This document shows positions 41,876-50,680 of a stretch of DNA of 64,000 bases, piece after piece. The position numbers and the translations under genes are program-made. Each line of letters opens with the position of its first letter. Within the stretch, counting starts at the first letter, position 1. The stretch lies in assembly GCF_030160115.1 (NCBI RefSeq), contig NZ_BSNS01000004.1:62001-126000 (forward strand), given 5' to 3'. The notes beneath the pieces are model-generated. The model was not told the DNA's origin, searched no databases, and worked only from the letters and a program-made list of their open reading frames with translations. This stretch comes from Devosia nitrariae. Lineage in GTDB: Bacteria > Pseudomonadota > Alphaproteobacteria > Rhizobiales > Devosiaceae.

Positions 41876-43063
41876 TCAGTAACGCCAACGGCTATAGACT
41901 GCGCGGGCAGGCGGGCCGATCCAACGCCGTAGCCGCCGCAGGGCCGGGACTTTCTCGGCCAGCATGTGCAGGCGGTAGTAGAGCAGCGGCGGAATGCGGG
42001 CCAGGAGCGGTGACCGGCGTTCCCGCAGCAGCAGGAACAGCTGGATGTCGCCGAGACCCACATAACGTTCGATGTTCTCAAACCACGCGGCGCTGCACCG
42101 CGCTTCGCTCTGCGGCTGGCGGAGTGCTTCGCGACGACCCTGACCGTAGGCCGACAACGCGGTCTCGAGGTCGTGGTGCTCCCCGAGGCTCTCCGAGAGG
42201 GCAATTGCGTCCTGCAGGGCCAGCTTGGTGCCCGAGCCGATAGTGAAGTGGGTGGTATGAGCGGCGTCTCCCATCAGCACCAGATTGCCGTCATGCCAAT
42301 GCTCGTTCCGCACGGTCCGGAAGTTCAGCCAGGAGGATTCGCCCAGCAGCAGCGGGTGATCCTCGAGCACGTCAGCGAACAGCGGCTCGAGCATGTCGAC
42401 CGCCTGCCGAGCGTCGCAGCGGTCGAAGCCGAGACCGCTCCAGGTCTCGGGCGGGCACTCGACTACGCAGGTGCTGGTCTCGCCATCGTGGGCATAGCCG
42501 TGGAACCAGATCCATCCGGCGGGTGTCCGGACCAGCGCAAAGGTGAAGGTATCGAGCACCTTGGTGCTACCGAGCCAGATGTATTTGTTGCGGCCGGTGC
42601 TAATGCTGGTGCTGAACCGGTCGGCGGCGTTGCGGCGAAGGGCGCTGCCCGAGCCGTCCGCCGCGACAACTAGATCCGCGTGGCACACCTGTCTGACGTC
42701 GCATATATCTGTGTCATAGACCACCCGCACGCCGAGTTCGATGGCCCGCGCCGTGAGCAGTTCGAGCAGTCTATGGCGACCAATGCCGTAGCCGCCTCGC
42801 CCGCTGTGCAGGGTCCAGCGGCCGCGGAGATGCAACCCTTGGTCTGTCCACTTCACCGAGTTGGCGCAGATCGCCGCAGCGCTGGTGGAATCCGCCGCCT
42901 GCAGGCTTTCGACCAGATCGTTCCAGTAGACGACTCCCCAACCCTGCGTCCGTTTCGGCGGATTGCGCTCGTAGACCGTAACCTCGGATGTCGCGTCCCG
43001 GCGCTTCATCAGGATGGCAAAGTAGAGCCCCGCTGGGCCTCCGCCGACGCAGGCGATCCTCAT
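41876..43063 (-). CDS. FAD-dependent monooxygenase (aromatic hydroxylase-like)
   Basis: A 395-residue flavoprotein. The Rossmann dinucleotide motif is CVGGGPAGLYFAILMKR at the N terminus, VVAADGSGSALRR is the DG motif, and GDAAHTTHFTIGSGTKLA is the second FAD motif. The GWGVVYW and GSGTKLALQDAIAL parts recall anthraniloyl-CoA-type and related PHBH-fold monooxygenases. In this locus it may hydroxylate a lipid or aromatic decoration rather than degrade a nutrient. It overlaps the acyltransferase gene upstream (ATGA). Last gene of the minus operon. Confidence 0.88.
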   Translation of the reverse strand: MRIACVGGGPAGLYFAILMKRRDATSEVTVYERNPPKRTQGWGVVYWNDLVESLQAADSTSAAAICANSVKWTDQGLHLRGRWTLHSGRGGYGIGRHRLLELLTARAIELGVRVVYDTDICDVRQVCHADLVVAADGSGSALRRNAADRFSTSISTGRNKYIWLGSTKVLDTFTFALVRTPAGWIWFHGYAHDGETSTCVVECPPETWSGLGFDRCDARQAVDMLEPLFADVLEDHPLLLGESSWLNFRTVRNEHWHDGNLVLMGDAAHTTHFTIGSGTKLALQDAIALSESLGEHHDLETALSAYGQGRREALRQPQSEARCSAAWFENIERYVGLGDIQLFLLLRERRSPLLARIPPLLYYRLHMLAEKVPALRRLRRWIGPPARAVYSRWRY

Positions 43064-44145
43064 GGCGGTCCGCCTCCGTTATTGGCCCGCTCGGGTGGCC
43101 CGTCGCCACGAAATCCGACGATGGCCTTGACCGCGCTGCGCAGTGAGGCCTCCGCCGCAGAGAACGGAAGGCGCTCGAGGCGAAGTTCTTCAAAGACGTA
43201 GCGACGGGCACCAAAGCTCTCCTTGAAGGCGGCCGCGCCCAGGGTCGCGCTCTCGCCCATATGGAAAGACCGAGCGCCTGCCGTGCAGGCGTTCTGCAGA
43301 ACGACCCAGTTCAGCAGGTGGCTGGCGCCGAGCTGACGCATCTCGGGATCCATCGCCGCGAGGGTGCCGTGTCCCACCTTGCTGCTCTGCAATACAATCC
43401 CCGCCGCGACCGGCTTGCCGTGGTGCGACGCTACTGTGATCTGCAGCCCTGGGCCGAGATGCCGGGCTATAGTCCGCCACTTGTGCAACGAGTCGCGGGC
43501 ACGGCCGCGAAGCTGAGCCAGCCACACCGGTTCATGCTGGCATCTGGCCCACCGCGCGCGCGCCTTGATCGCGAGCTCGTAGAACACCGGCAGGAGGTCC
43601 CCGGCATAGCCCGTCTCGACGCGAACACCCGCCTTCTCGGCCGTTCTGATGCCCTTTTTGGCGCTCGCATGGAATCGAGAACGCACTGCGTCCGGCCCGC
43701 CGTTCAAGTCGACAATATGGGATATCGCAGGAACTCGCGTCGCCGTCCTTGAGAAATAATCCCACAGTCGCGCGTGCAGCGGGTTGGGGCGCAGCCACAG
43801 GCTGAGCTTTCGGCACATCTCGAGATCGCGCGATACCAAGACCACGTCTTCGGCCGACACCCCGCCCTCCGCAATCAACCCGCCATAGCCCCAGCCTCGC
43901 CGCGGCGAGGCGAGTCTGGCCAACGGGCCCGGCCCGATGCGCACCAACGGCAGCACGATGCGGCGGCCGGTTTCGCTCACGTAAAGTCGGCTGACGTCCT
44001 GCCAGAGCCCGCCTGCACAGACCGCGTCGATCCATTCGGGGCTTTGCGAAGGCATGGCGTCGGGATCGGCGGCGATCACCGACCTCCAGATTTCGCGCGG
44101 CACGGGAAGAACCGCCTGACAATCGGAACAGCCATCGCGCACCAT
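43060..44145 (-). CDS. FemAB/GNAT-like acyltransferase (paralogue 1)
   Basis: A 361-residue protein with the GNAT-like fold common to FemAB/CelD-type enzymes of polysaccharide clusters. Marks are SRFHASAKKGIRTAEKAGV in the middle and HGTLAAMDPEMRQLGASHLLNW and FHMGESATLGAAAFKESFGA near the end. It aligns throughout with the protein at 51987-53045; both have 20 residues before P-x-E-(I/V)-W. ATG 44145 has a GGAGAAG ribosome site; the longer open frame overlaps the Sel1 gene and is rejected. Substrate unknown. Confidence 0.85.
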   Translation of the reverse strand: MVRDGCSDCQAVLPVPREIWRSVIAADPDAMPSQSPEWIDAVCAGGLWQDVSRLYVSETGRRIVLPLVRIGPGPLARLASPRRGWGYGGLIAEGGVSAEDVVLVSRDLEMCRKLSLWLRPNPLHARLWDYFSRTATRVPAISHIVDLNGGPDAVRSRFHASAKKGIRTAEKAGVRVETGYAGDLLPVFYELAIKARARWARCQHEPVWLAQLRGRARDSLHKWRTIARHLGPGLQITVASHHGKPVAAGIVLQSSKVGHGTLAAMDPEMRQLGASHLLNWVVLQNACTAGARSFHMGESATLGAAAFKESFGARRYVFEELRLERLPFSAAEASLRSAVKAIVGFRGDGPPERANNGGGPP

Positions 44146-44174
44146 TGTCTTCTCCCATGCAACCCTTCGCCGAG

Positions 44175-45908
44175 TCAGGGGCTTTGTTCGCTCGCTTCGG
44201 CGGCAGGCTCGGGCCTGACCACCGCAGCCCTGCGATAGTATTCGGCGGCGCGCGGGCCGTCGGCGGGTACCGCGATCCCATCGCGGAAGAGATCTCCCAG
44301 CCGAAGCCAAGCTGATGTCTCGCCAAGCGCGGCAGCGCGCTCATAGGCCGCAACGCCCGCAGCACCGTTCGGCGCTGGCGCGTCCGGGTCGACCAACAGA
44401 TCGCCCAGCAACAGGTATGCCCTGCTCCGCCCCGACGCTGCGACCTCCGCGACGAGTTCCAGACCCGCAGCATAGTCCTTGTTGACGCCCTGGCCACGGA
44501 CCAGCATCTCCCCTACCCGTAGTTTGCCGGTCTCGCTGCCGGCGGTCATGGCGCGTCGATAGTAGCCGAAGGCGCGCTCCACTTCCGCCGTCACCAGGCG
44601 ACCGTCACTGAGCAGGTCGCCGAGGCGCAGCAGTGCCACCGGATCCTCCTGCGCTGCCGCCTGCTCGTAAGCACGAATTGCGGCCACGGCGTCGATCGGG
44701 CCCACTGCCGCATCTGTCAGCAGGTCACCCAGCAAAAGTGCCGCGCGAGCACTGCCGGTGTCTGATATCTCCCGGATGAGAGTCAGTCCCCTTTCGGGGT
44801 CCGGCGCAGCACCTTCTCCACGAGCCAACATTTCACCCAGCCGCAGCTTGCCGGTCGTACTTCCCGCCTCCGCAGCCAGATTGAAATAATGCAAAGCCTT
44901 CGGCAGATTCACCGACACAGCGCCGCGCACCCCCTCGCTGAAGAGGTCGCCGAGCAGGTTGAGTGCGTCGGTATTGCTCGCCTCGGCGGCAGCTTCGATC
45001 AAGGCAAGGCCGGCCGCCGCATCCTGTTTGACCCCCTGCCCGCGTACGAGCAGTTCCGCCACACGCAGCCTCCCCAACTCACTTCCACCCTCCATCGCCT
45101 CCCGGTAGTAACGGAATGCCCGCGAGTGGTCGGCGTCGACGGCGGCACCGTTCCTGAATAGATCGCCCAGGCGGACGAGCGCATCCATACGTCCCATGGA
45201 GGCCGCCTTTTCATAGGCGGCGATGGCCTCCTCGACGTCCATAGCGGCTTCGATGCGGCCACTCAGCAGGTCACCTAACAGAACCAGGCCCGAAGCGCTG
45301 CCCATGCTCGCAACCCCGCGCACCTGGGCTATGCCTGCCTCGACATCCTGTGAAACGCCTTGCCCGAGTGCCAACATTTCGCCCGTGGTCAGCTTGCCTG
45401 TCTGGCTGCCGGCGGCGGCGGCTTGACTGAAATACGCAAAGGCCGCCGTGAGATTCAGCGGGACGACCTCACCTTCGCGATAGAGATCACCCAGCCGGAG
45501 CAGGCCCTCCACCTGGCCAACCGACAATGCGGTTTGGTACGCCTTTGCCGCATTGTAGCCGTCGACGGCGACCGGCGCTGCGGTGTTCCCGAATGCACCA
45601 GGAGGCAGGACTACCGTTATGGCCGATGGATCACCCGACTCCGCGAGATCTATGTAGAAATCGAATGCCCGGCGCCCGTCCTCGGGGGCGACTTGGCCAT
45701 CCCGGAACATGTCGCCGAGGTCGATGAGGGCATCGCCGACCGCGTCGAACAATGTCAACGGGCCCTCGGCCTCGATGCCTGCGGCACCTCCCGGTGGCCG
45801 CGCGTGTTCCTCGGATCCCTGCGGTGCGCGGGCTTCAGCTGTCATCGCGCCCCCCGACACCGTCGCAAGCAGGAGAACGGCCAAAAGCGAAATCCTGGAG
45901 ATGTGCAT
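44175..45908 (-). CDS. Sel1-repeat (tetratricopeptide-like) exported protein
   Basis: A 577-residue protein with a signal peptide (about 1-27) and about fourteen tandem 36-residue Sel1-like repeats (from about residue 55 to 575). A typical unit reads GKLRLGEMLARGEGAAPD with alternating LLxLGDLxxDG units. Sel1 repeats form alpha-solenoids that scaffold protein contacts, and in exopolysaccharide systems such proteins (AlgK-type) link inner-membrane synthases to the export apparatus. It would act in the periplasm. It lies 24 bp from the deacetylase gene and 29 bp from the acyltransferase. Confidence 0.9.
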   Translation of the reverse strand: MHISRISLLAVLLLATVSGGAMTAEARAPQGSEEHARPPGGAAGIEAEGPLTLFDAVGDALIDLGDMFRDGQVAPEDGRRAFDFYIDLAESGDPSAITVVLPPGAFGNTAAPVAVDGYNAAKAYQTALSVGQVEGLLRLGDLYREGEVVPLNLTAAFAYFSQAAAAGSQTGKLTTGEMLALGQGVSQDVEAGIAQVRGVASMGSASGLVLLGDLLSGRIEAAMDVEEAIAAYEKAASMGRMDALVRLGDLFRNGAAVDADHSRAFRYYREAMEGGSELGRLRVAELLVRGQGVKQDAAAGLALIEAAAEASNTDALNLLGDLFSEGVRGAVSVNLPKALHYFNLAAEAGSTTGKLRLGEMLARGEGAAPDPERGLTLIREISDTGSARAALLLGDLLTDAAVGPIDAVAAIRAYEQAAAQEDPVALLRLGDLLSDGRLVTAEVERAFGYYRRAMTAGSETGKLRVGEMLVRGQGVNKDYAAGLELVAEVAASGRSRAYLLLGDLLVDPDAPAPNGAAGVAAYERAAALGETSAWLRLGDLFRDGIAVPADGPRAAEYYRRAAVVRPEPAAEASEQSP

Positions 45909-45932
45909 CGAGATAAGCCTCCGTGGACGGCG

Positions 45933-46733
45933 CTACGCTCGCATACCAAGACCGTGATGGAGCCGACGTACAAGGCGCCAGCCGAGGGCAACCAGACGAT
46001 CGGGCGGCGGCGCGACGCGGAGCGTGCGGCCTGACAGCAGCCGCGCCATCTCGTTGTCGTCCATGTCCTCCCGCATCGTGATCCTGGATAAAGCGAAACG
46101 ATCCTCCTCCGGTGAGCTGAGGGCGTTGGCTACGCGGAACGCGGAGGTAAAGCCTATGTCCTTCACAAACCGCCGGATCGCCGCCGTCGCGTATCCGTGC
46201 GGGTAGGCGAACGCATCGATCGGTTTGCCGAGCCCGTCCTCGAGCGCCGATTTGCTGCGGACAATCTCATCGGCGGCGGCGGCAGGTGAAAGCAGGTCCA
46301 GTTGCGGATGGCTGCTGGTGTGTGCACCGCATTGGACGCCCTGTTCGCCCAGTTCGCGCAGTTCCGTCCAATTGAGCATCGGACGCTCACCTTCGCCGAT
46401 ATTGCTTAACCACCGACTTGTTCCCCCCACATGGCCACTGACAACGAAGAGGGTTGCGGGAAAGCCGAAGCGCTTGAGGATAGGAAGCGCGCCAGTAACG
46501 AAATCGCGCAGGCCATCATCGAAGGTGATGAGTACCGTTCCCGGCCTCGGGGGAGTTCCGGCTGCACGGCAGGCAGCCAGGGTTGAAGCGCTCACCGGCC
46601 GGTAGCCATTCTTGGCGAGGTAAGCCATCTGGCGCGCAAAGCGCTTGGGCGAGACCATCCAGGGTCGGTAGGCGGCAGCACACGCGGTATCGACGCTGTG
46701 GTAGAGAAGGATTGGAACCGGACGTGCCATCAT
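45933..46733 (-). CDS. Polysaccharide deacetylase (NodB domain)
   Basis: A 266-residue CE4 enzyme. The motifs are LITFDDG at about residues 68-74 (Asp72/Asp73), H138-T-S-S-H142 as the metal-binding pair, and AYPHGY for the third motif. It removes N- or O-acetyl groups from a sugar polymer in the cell envelope. No signal peptide is visible, so it may be cytoplasmic or use a non-classical route. The ATG at 46733 overlaps the upstream GT stop (ATGA), and the longer open frame is rejected. Confidence 0.92.
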   Translation of the reverse strand: MMARPVPILLYHSVDTACAAAYRPWMVSPKRFARQMAYLAKNGYRPVSASTLAACRAAGTPPRPGTVLITFDDGLRDFVTGALPILKRFGFPATLFVVSGHVGGTSRWLSNIGEGERPMLNWTELRELGEQGVQCGAHTSSHPQLDLLSPAAAADEIVRSKSALEDGLGKPIDAFAYPHGYATAAIRRFVKDIGFTSAFRVANALSSPEEDRFALSRITMREDMDDNEMARLLSGRTLRVAPPPDRLVALGWRLVRRLHHGLGMRA

Positions 46734-48949
46734 GGCTTGCCGAGCGCCCCCCCGTCGGCTTCCATATATTCGGATCCTTCCCGCGTCTCCCGCAAGCGGC
46801 GACGGAGCGCCGACCGACTTCTGATGTATGCAGGGAAGCCAGCCGCGATCCCCAGACGCTCGCGCCATTGCAGAGCTGCCGGATAGTCTTCCGGCAGCCG
46901 GGCATTCTTGGAAGACCCGGGGTTTAACAAATGAGCGATGGCCCAGGGGGCGGCCCTGAGGAATTGGAGTAGCGCCGCCGGGTCGTCGACCAGGGTTTTC
47001 GAAAGATATGCGCCAAGGCCAACTCCGTAGCCGTATGCCTGACGTTCGATACCTTCCTCGCTCCGCCGGTGATGGTGCCAGACCAGCGCTCCCGGATCGT
47101 AGACAAGCTGATGGCCGGCGCGGATCACACTGACGAAGGCAGCCAGATCATCGCCGCCGCGCGCGAGCGTACCGGCCCCAAGCGCGGAATCAAAGCCGCC
47201 CTGCGCCTGCAGCACGCTGGTGCGGAATGCCATGTTGGCGCCCGATCCGAACGAACCGGCGGCAAAAGGGAAGAGTGGATCGGACGGTCGGTTTTCCGCG
47301 AGGTCGAAGACTCGTCGATCGAACCCCTTACCGAAGCCCCCCTGCCGCTCGGTCCAGTACTGAGCTCTGGTTTCCAGCTCGACCGGGAGGATGAGCCCGG
47401 TGACGCATCCCACCTCGGGCGATGCAGTAAAATTCGAGGCCATCACCCGCAACCATTGCGGATCAACGATGACGTCATCGTCGGTAAACGCAATGAACGG
47501 CGCTATTGCATCGGCAATCCCTGCGTTGTGGGCGTGTCCGAGCCCGGGCGTATCTTCGCGCCGATAGCGGATGCGACCGGTGGCGCCGTAGCGACCGGCG
47601 ATCATATCTGCGGTTTCGGATGATGATGGCGCATTGTCCACCACGACCACTTCGAATGGTCCGTAGTCCTGTTGCAACAAGGAATCAAGGCACCTCGCCA
47701 GTGCTTCCGGACGATCGCGGGTGGCAACGACAACGCGCGCAAACTGAGCTTCATCATCCTCGATGCGGCGGGGTAGCGCTGACGCAGGCGTTGCTGCGAG
47801 CGCCTTCCTCAATTGACGCGCCTCAACCTTTCGGCCGAACAGCGGAACCTCGACCACGCCGATCGGTCGTCCGCCGTCGCGGACAAGGCAGAACGCCCCA
47901 CCGAACTGCCGGCCAGTCTTGCCGTCGACCGGATCCACACGATCCCGCGGTCGGGCCAGGTCCACATCTGCTACGCGAAGCGGAGCGAACGTGGAGACTA
48001 CATGCCTCGGCGCGCGGCGTCCGTTTCCGGCAAGCCGTCCCCCCAGATATGATGCCGATACGTATGCAAGACCCACGGCGATAGCAGAGGCGCGGGCAAT
48101 ACCCGACCAGTCGGCTCCACGAAACGCATTGCCAATCCCACGCGCAAAGCCGGCCGGCAGCGTGCGCAGGACATAACTGCGTTCGCTCGAGAGGCCACTG
48201 CTTGTTCCGGTGGAACCGACCATCAAGGCCTTCGAACGCCCTTCGGCCTTGCAGCGCGTGCGGAAATAGGCCCTGGTGACGCGCTCGGGGGAAATCTGAT
48301 GGGAAACGACCAACCCTGGGTCGTAGACGATGCGCGCTCCGGGAAAATGCCGCGTGGCCCGAATGCATAACTCACTCTCCTCGCAGCCCGCCGCGTCGTT
48401 ACCGCCACGGCCCAACTGTTCCGAGAAGCCCCCTGCACGCTCGAATACGGCGCGCCTGAACGACATGTTACAGCCGAGCAGGTTCCTGACCGTCGCCACC
48501 TCTTCGGGCTGCCCTTTGTAGCTACACCCCACGACCCAGTCGAACTCGGCTGGAAACCACGACGGACGCCCGTCCGGCCAGGCGGCGGCGACCGCTCCCC
48601 CGACCGCCAATACCCGCGGATCGTCATAATGACCGATCATGCGTTCCAACCAGTCGGTTGGCGCTAGCGCATCATCATCCATGAATGCGACGATCTCCCC
48701 GCGCGCCTGCTCAATGCCGACGTTGCGAGCGCCTGACAGACCGGGACGCCGCGTGCTGGCAGCAGCGCGGACGGTCGGGAACTGCTCGGCGACCATCGCC
48801 AGCAATTCGACATTGTGATCTATGACCGCGATGATCTCGCGGGGCTGGATACTTTGACCACCAAGGGAGTTCAATGCCGCCTTTAGCTGCTCCCGGCGCT
48901 GCGCCGAATGCGCGCAGATGACGACGGAGACCGCGCTTCGTCCCGACAT
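46730..48949 (-). CDS. Tandem GT2 glycosyltransferase
   Basis: A 739-residue protein with two family 2 glycosyltransferase domains. The first (about residues 5-235) has SVVICAHSAQRREQL, GLSGARNVGIEQARGEIVAF and MDDDALAP (DxD). A linker domain follows. The second (about 403-640) has RVVVATRDRPEALARCLDSL, TPGLGHAHNAGIADA and FTDDDVIVDPQWL. No membrane helix is evident. The two domains could add alternating sugars of a repeat unit. It overlaps the deacetylase gene downstream (ATGA) and is 4 nt from the upstream GT2 gene. Confidence 0.9.
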   Translation of the reverse strand: MSGRSAVSVVICAHSAQRREQLKAALNSLGGQSIQPREIIAVIDHNVELLAMVAEQFPTVRAAASTRRPGLSGARNVGIEQARGEIVAFMDDDALAPTDWLERMIGHYDDPRVLAVGGAVAAAWPDGRPSWFPAEFDWVVGCSYKGQPEEVATVRNLLGCNMSFRRAVFERAGGFSEQLGRGGNDAAGCEESELCIRATRHFPGARIVYDPGLVVSHQISPERVTRAYFRTRCKAEGRSKALMVGSTGTSSGLSSERSYVLRTLPAGFARGIGNAFRGADWSGIARASAIAVGLAYVSASYLGGRLAGNGRRAPRHVVSTFAPLRVADVDLARPRDRVDPVDGKTGRQFGGAFCLVRDGGRPIGVVEVPLFGRKVEARQLRKALAATPASALPRRIEDDEAQFARVVVATRDRPEALARCLDSLLQQDYGPFEVVVVDNAPSSSETADMIAGRYGATGRIRYRREDTPGLGHAHNAGIADAIAPFIAFTDDDVIVDPQWLRVMASNFTASPEVGCVTGLILPVELETRAQYWTERQGGFGKGFDRRVFDLAENRPSDPLFPFAAGSFGSGANMAFRTSVLQAQGGFDSALGAGTLARGGDDLAAFVSVIRAGHQLVYDPGALVWHHHRRSEEGIERQAYGYGVGLGAYLSKTLVDDPAALLQFLRAAPWAIAHLLNPGSSKNARLPEDYPAALQWRERLGIAAGFPAYIRSRSALRRRLRETREGSEYMEADGGALGKP

Positions 48950-48953
48950 GAGG

Positions 48954-49778
48954 TCACCGCCCTTCGCCTATCTTGGTGGTGGCGCTGCTCGGAAGCGGTG
49001 GTCCCAGGGTGGTGGGTTGCTTGCTCACTCCCATCCTGATGATGGTCGAGAGAACCCTCCACCCGTCAGGGATGGTGCGCAAGTTGCTCGTGCCATGGAT
49101 GCGGCGATACTCCTTGCTGGGCACCTCCTTGATGGTGAGTTTTGCCCGCAGTGCTTGGATATTCATGCTGGTCTCGATCTCGAAACCGTCATCCCGGTCC
49201 AAGCGCATGCGCGGCAGGACGTCGCGCCAGAATGCATTGTAGCCATAACAGAGGTCGGTGAATTTTCCGCCGAAACGCCACTTGACCAGTTGGACGAAGC
49301 CCCAGTTCCCAAGGAACCGATACCACTCCATGTCATCGGTTCCTCCACCCTGCAGGAAACGAGAGCCTTTGACGAAATCAGCGCCGGACAGCAGAGCTCC
49401 TACGAAGGCAGGGATTTCGGCGGGATCAGTCGAGCCATCTGCGTCGAGGGCGACAATGATCTCCCCGGTCGAGGCCGCGAAGCCGCAGCGTAGCGCGGCA
49501 CCCTTTCCGGGGCGGTCCTGTGACACAATGACGATGTCGGGAATGCACTGCCGCGCGACACTGACGGTGGCGTCTGTGGAATTGCCGTCGACGAGGACTA
49601 TTTCGCCAACCCATTTTGGGATGCGCCCCAGCACGTAAGATAGGTTTCGTTCCTCATTCATAGCGGGGATGACCACGCTAACGCTGGGAACCTGCCCGGG
49701 TGCGGCTAAGTCGACGTAGGCGGATCGGGCCGACCGGTCTATTCGGCCTGCCTCGGGATTCAGTCGTGAAATGCTCAT
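48954..49778 (-). CDS. GT2 glycosyltransferase (dolichol-phosphate-mannose-synthase-like)
   Basis: A 274-residue family 2 glycosyltransferase. SVVIPAMNEERNLSYVLGRIP and LVDGNSTDATVS are the nucleotide-binding parts; ALDADGSTDP is the DxD-type motif. It ends SKEYRRIHGTSNLRT, typical of DPM1-like enzymes. ATG 49778 has a GGGGGAG ribosome site. It is probably the first gene of the minus-strand operon; the AT-rich upstream region at 49780-50030 is the likely promoter. Confidence 0.9.
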   Translation of the reverse strand: MSISRLNPEAGRIDRSARSAYVDLAAPGQVPSVSVVIPAMNEERNLSYVLGRIPKWVGEIVLVDGNSTDATVSVARQCIPDIVIVSQDRPGKGAALRCGFAASTGEIIVALDADGSTDPAEIPAFVGALLSGADFVKGSRFLQGGGTDDMEWYRFLGNWGFVQLVKWRFGGKFTDLCYGYNAFWRDVLPRMRLDRDDGFEIETSMNIQALRAKLTIKEVPSKEYRRIHGTSNLRTIPDGWRVLSTIIRMGVSKQPTTLGPPLPSSATTKIGEGR

Positions 49779-50265
49779 CGCGAAACTCCCCCGGCAGAGT
49801 TGATCTCTGTCCGTTAGCAGCCGCCGCATCTTGTTGAATACTTGATAGTTTCTATGGCGCGCGTTGGGGCCAACCGAGGCGCGTACTCTAATTAACAAAA
49901 CGATAACCACGTTTTAGTAGGGAGTAAAGACACCTTTTTTCGACTTAATTGCAATCACTAAAACGTTTTCAGCAAAGCGGTCGTCACTTTGCGGTTGGAA
50001 ACCGCGCCAATTCAATAACTTAGAACTCACGCTCTGATTCCGGCAGAACGTGAAGCGTTCCAGTCGTTCCGCGGCCGCCTTCCATGCCGGCAGACGCGCC
50101 CACCGACTGCCTCAACCTCCTACTGCCGCTGCTTGCGACAATGGGCAAATCACCTTACTCGTATGATGTCGGTGCCGACGGGAACGCCGCCTGCTAGCAG
50201 GCGGCAGCGCTTAGAGCGCTTCGATGTAACGAGCGTGCGTTTGACCCCGCTGCGGCCTCGTCGAG
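49779..50265. other. Divergent promoter region of the polysaccharide locus
   Basis: About 490 bp without a supportable gene. The part 49880-50030 is distinctly AT-rich (AATTAACAAAACGATAACC, CTTAATTGCAATCACTAAAA), unlike the GC-rich surroundings, as expected for promoters of both flanking operons. The word GCGCCAATTCAA occurs here (about 50005) and again at about 50658. No terminator recognised. Confidence 0.5.
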
Positions 50266-50277
50266 ATGTGTCTCGAC

Positions 50278-50613
50278 ATGGGGGATGCGTTGAGAAAAAC
50301 CTTGGACTGGAGCGCCGTCGCCGAATGGCAGCGGCTCATGGCTGAATGGGAGGCAGCTAGCGCAGACTACGACGCGCTGCGGCAGGCGTCCCTGGCCCCG
50401 GAGCTGGTCGGAGAGAAACGTATGACGTTGATGGCGCGGACTGCCGCGGCTCGCGACCGGCTGATCGAGATAAAGGCCAGCATCGACTCACTGATCAAGC
50501 AGCAGAAGTCGACACGCGATGTCGATTCCGATGAGTTCATTATTGCCAGACTGGAAACCGGCGCGCCGGGTGATGAAACCGAGCCGGCGCAAAAGACGCC
50601 CTCGAAGCGATAA
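50278..50613 (+). CDS. Small coiled-coil-like protein, unknown function
   Basis: A 111-residue protein (115 if ATG 50266 is used). It is predominantly helical and charged (WQRLMAEWEAASADYDALRQA and LIEIKASIDSLIKQQKSTRD), compatible with a coiled coil. No signal peptide or membrane helix. A perfect hairpin GTCGAGA-TGTG-TCTCGAC (50260-50277) ends right at the ATG 50278. Which start is used is uncertain, and so is whether this is expressed. It is in the plus direction before the TamA-like antisense gene. Confidence 0.5.
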   Translation: MGDALRKTLDWSAVAEWQRLMAEWEAASADYDALRQASLAPELVGEKRMTLMARTAAARDRLIEIKASIDSLIKQQKSTRDVDSDEFIIARLETGAPGDETEPAQKTPSKR

Positions 50614-50680
50614 GGCGTTTGCAGCGAAGGTCATGACCATTGTTGTGGCTTGAATTCGCGCCAATTCAACGCCATAGGGC

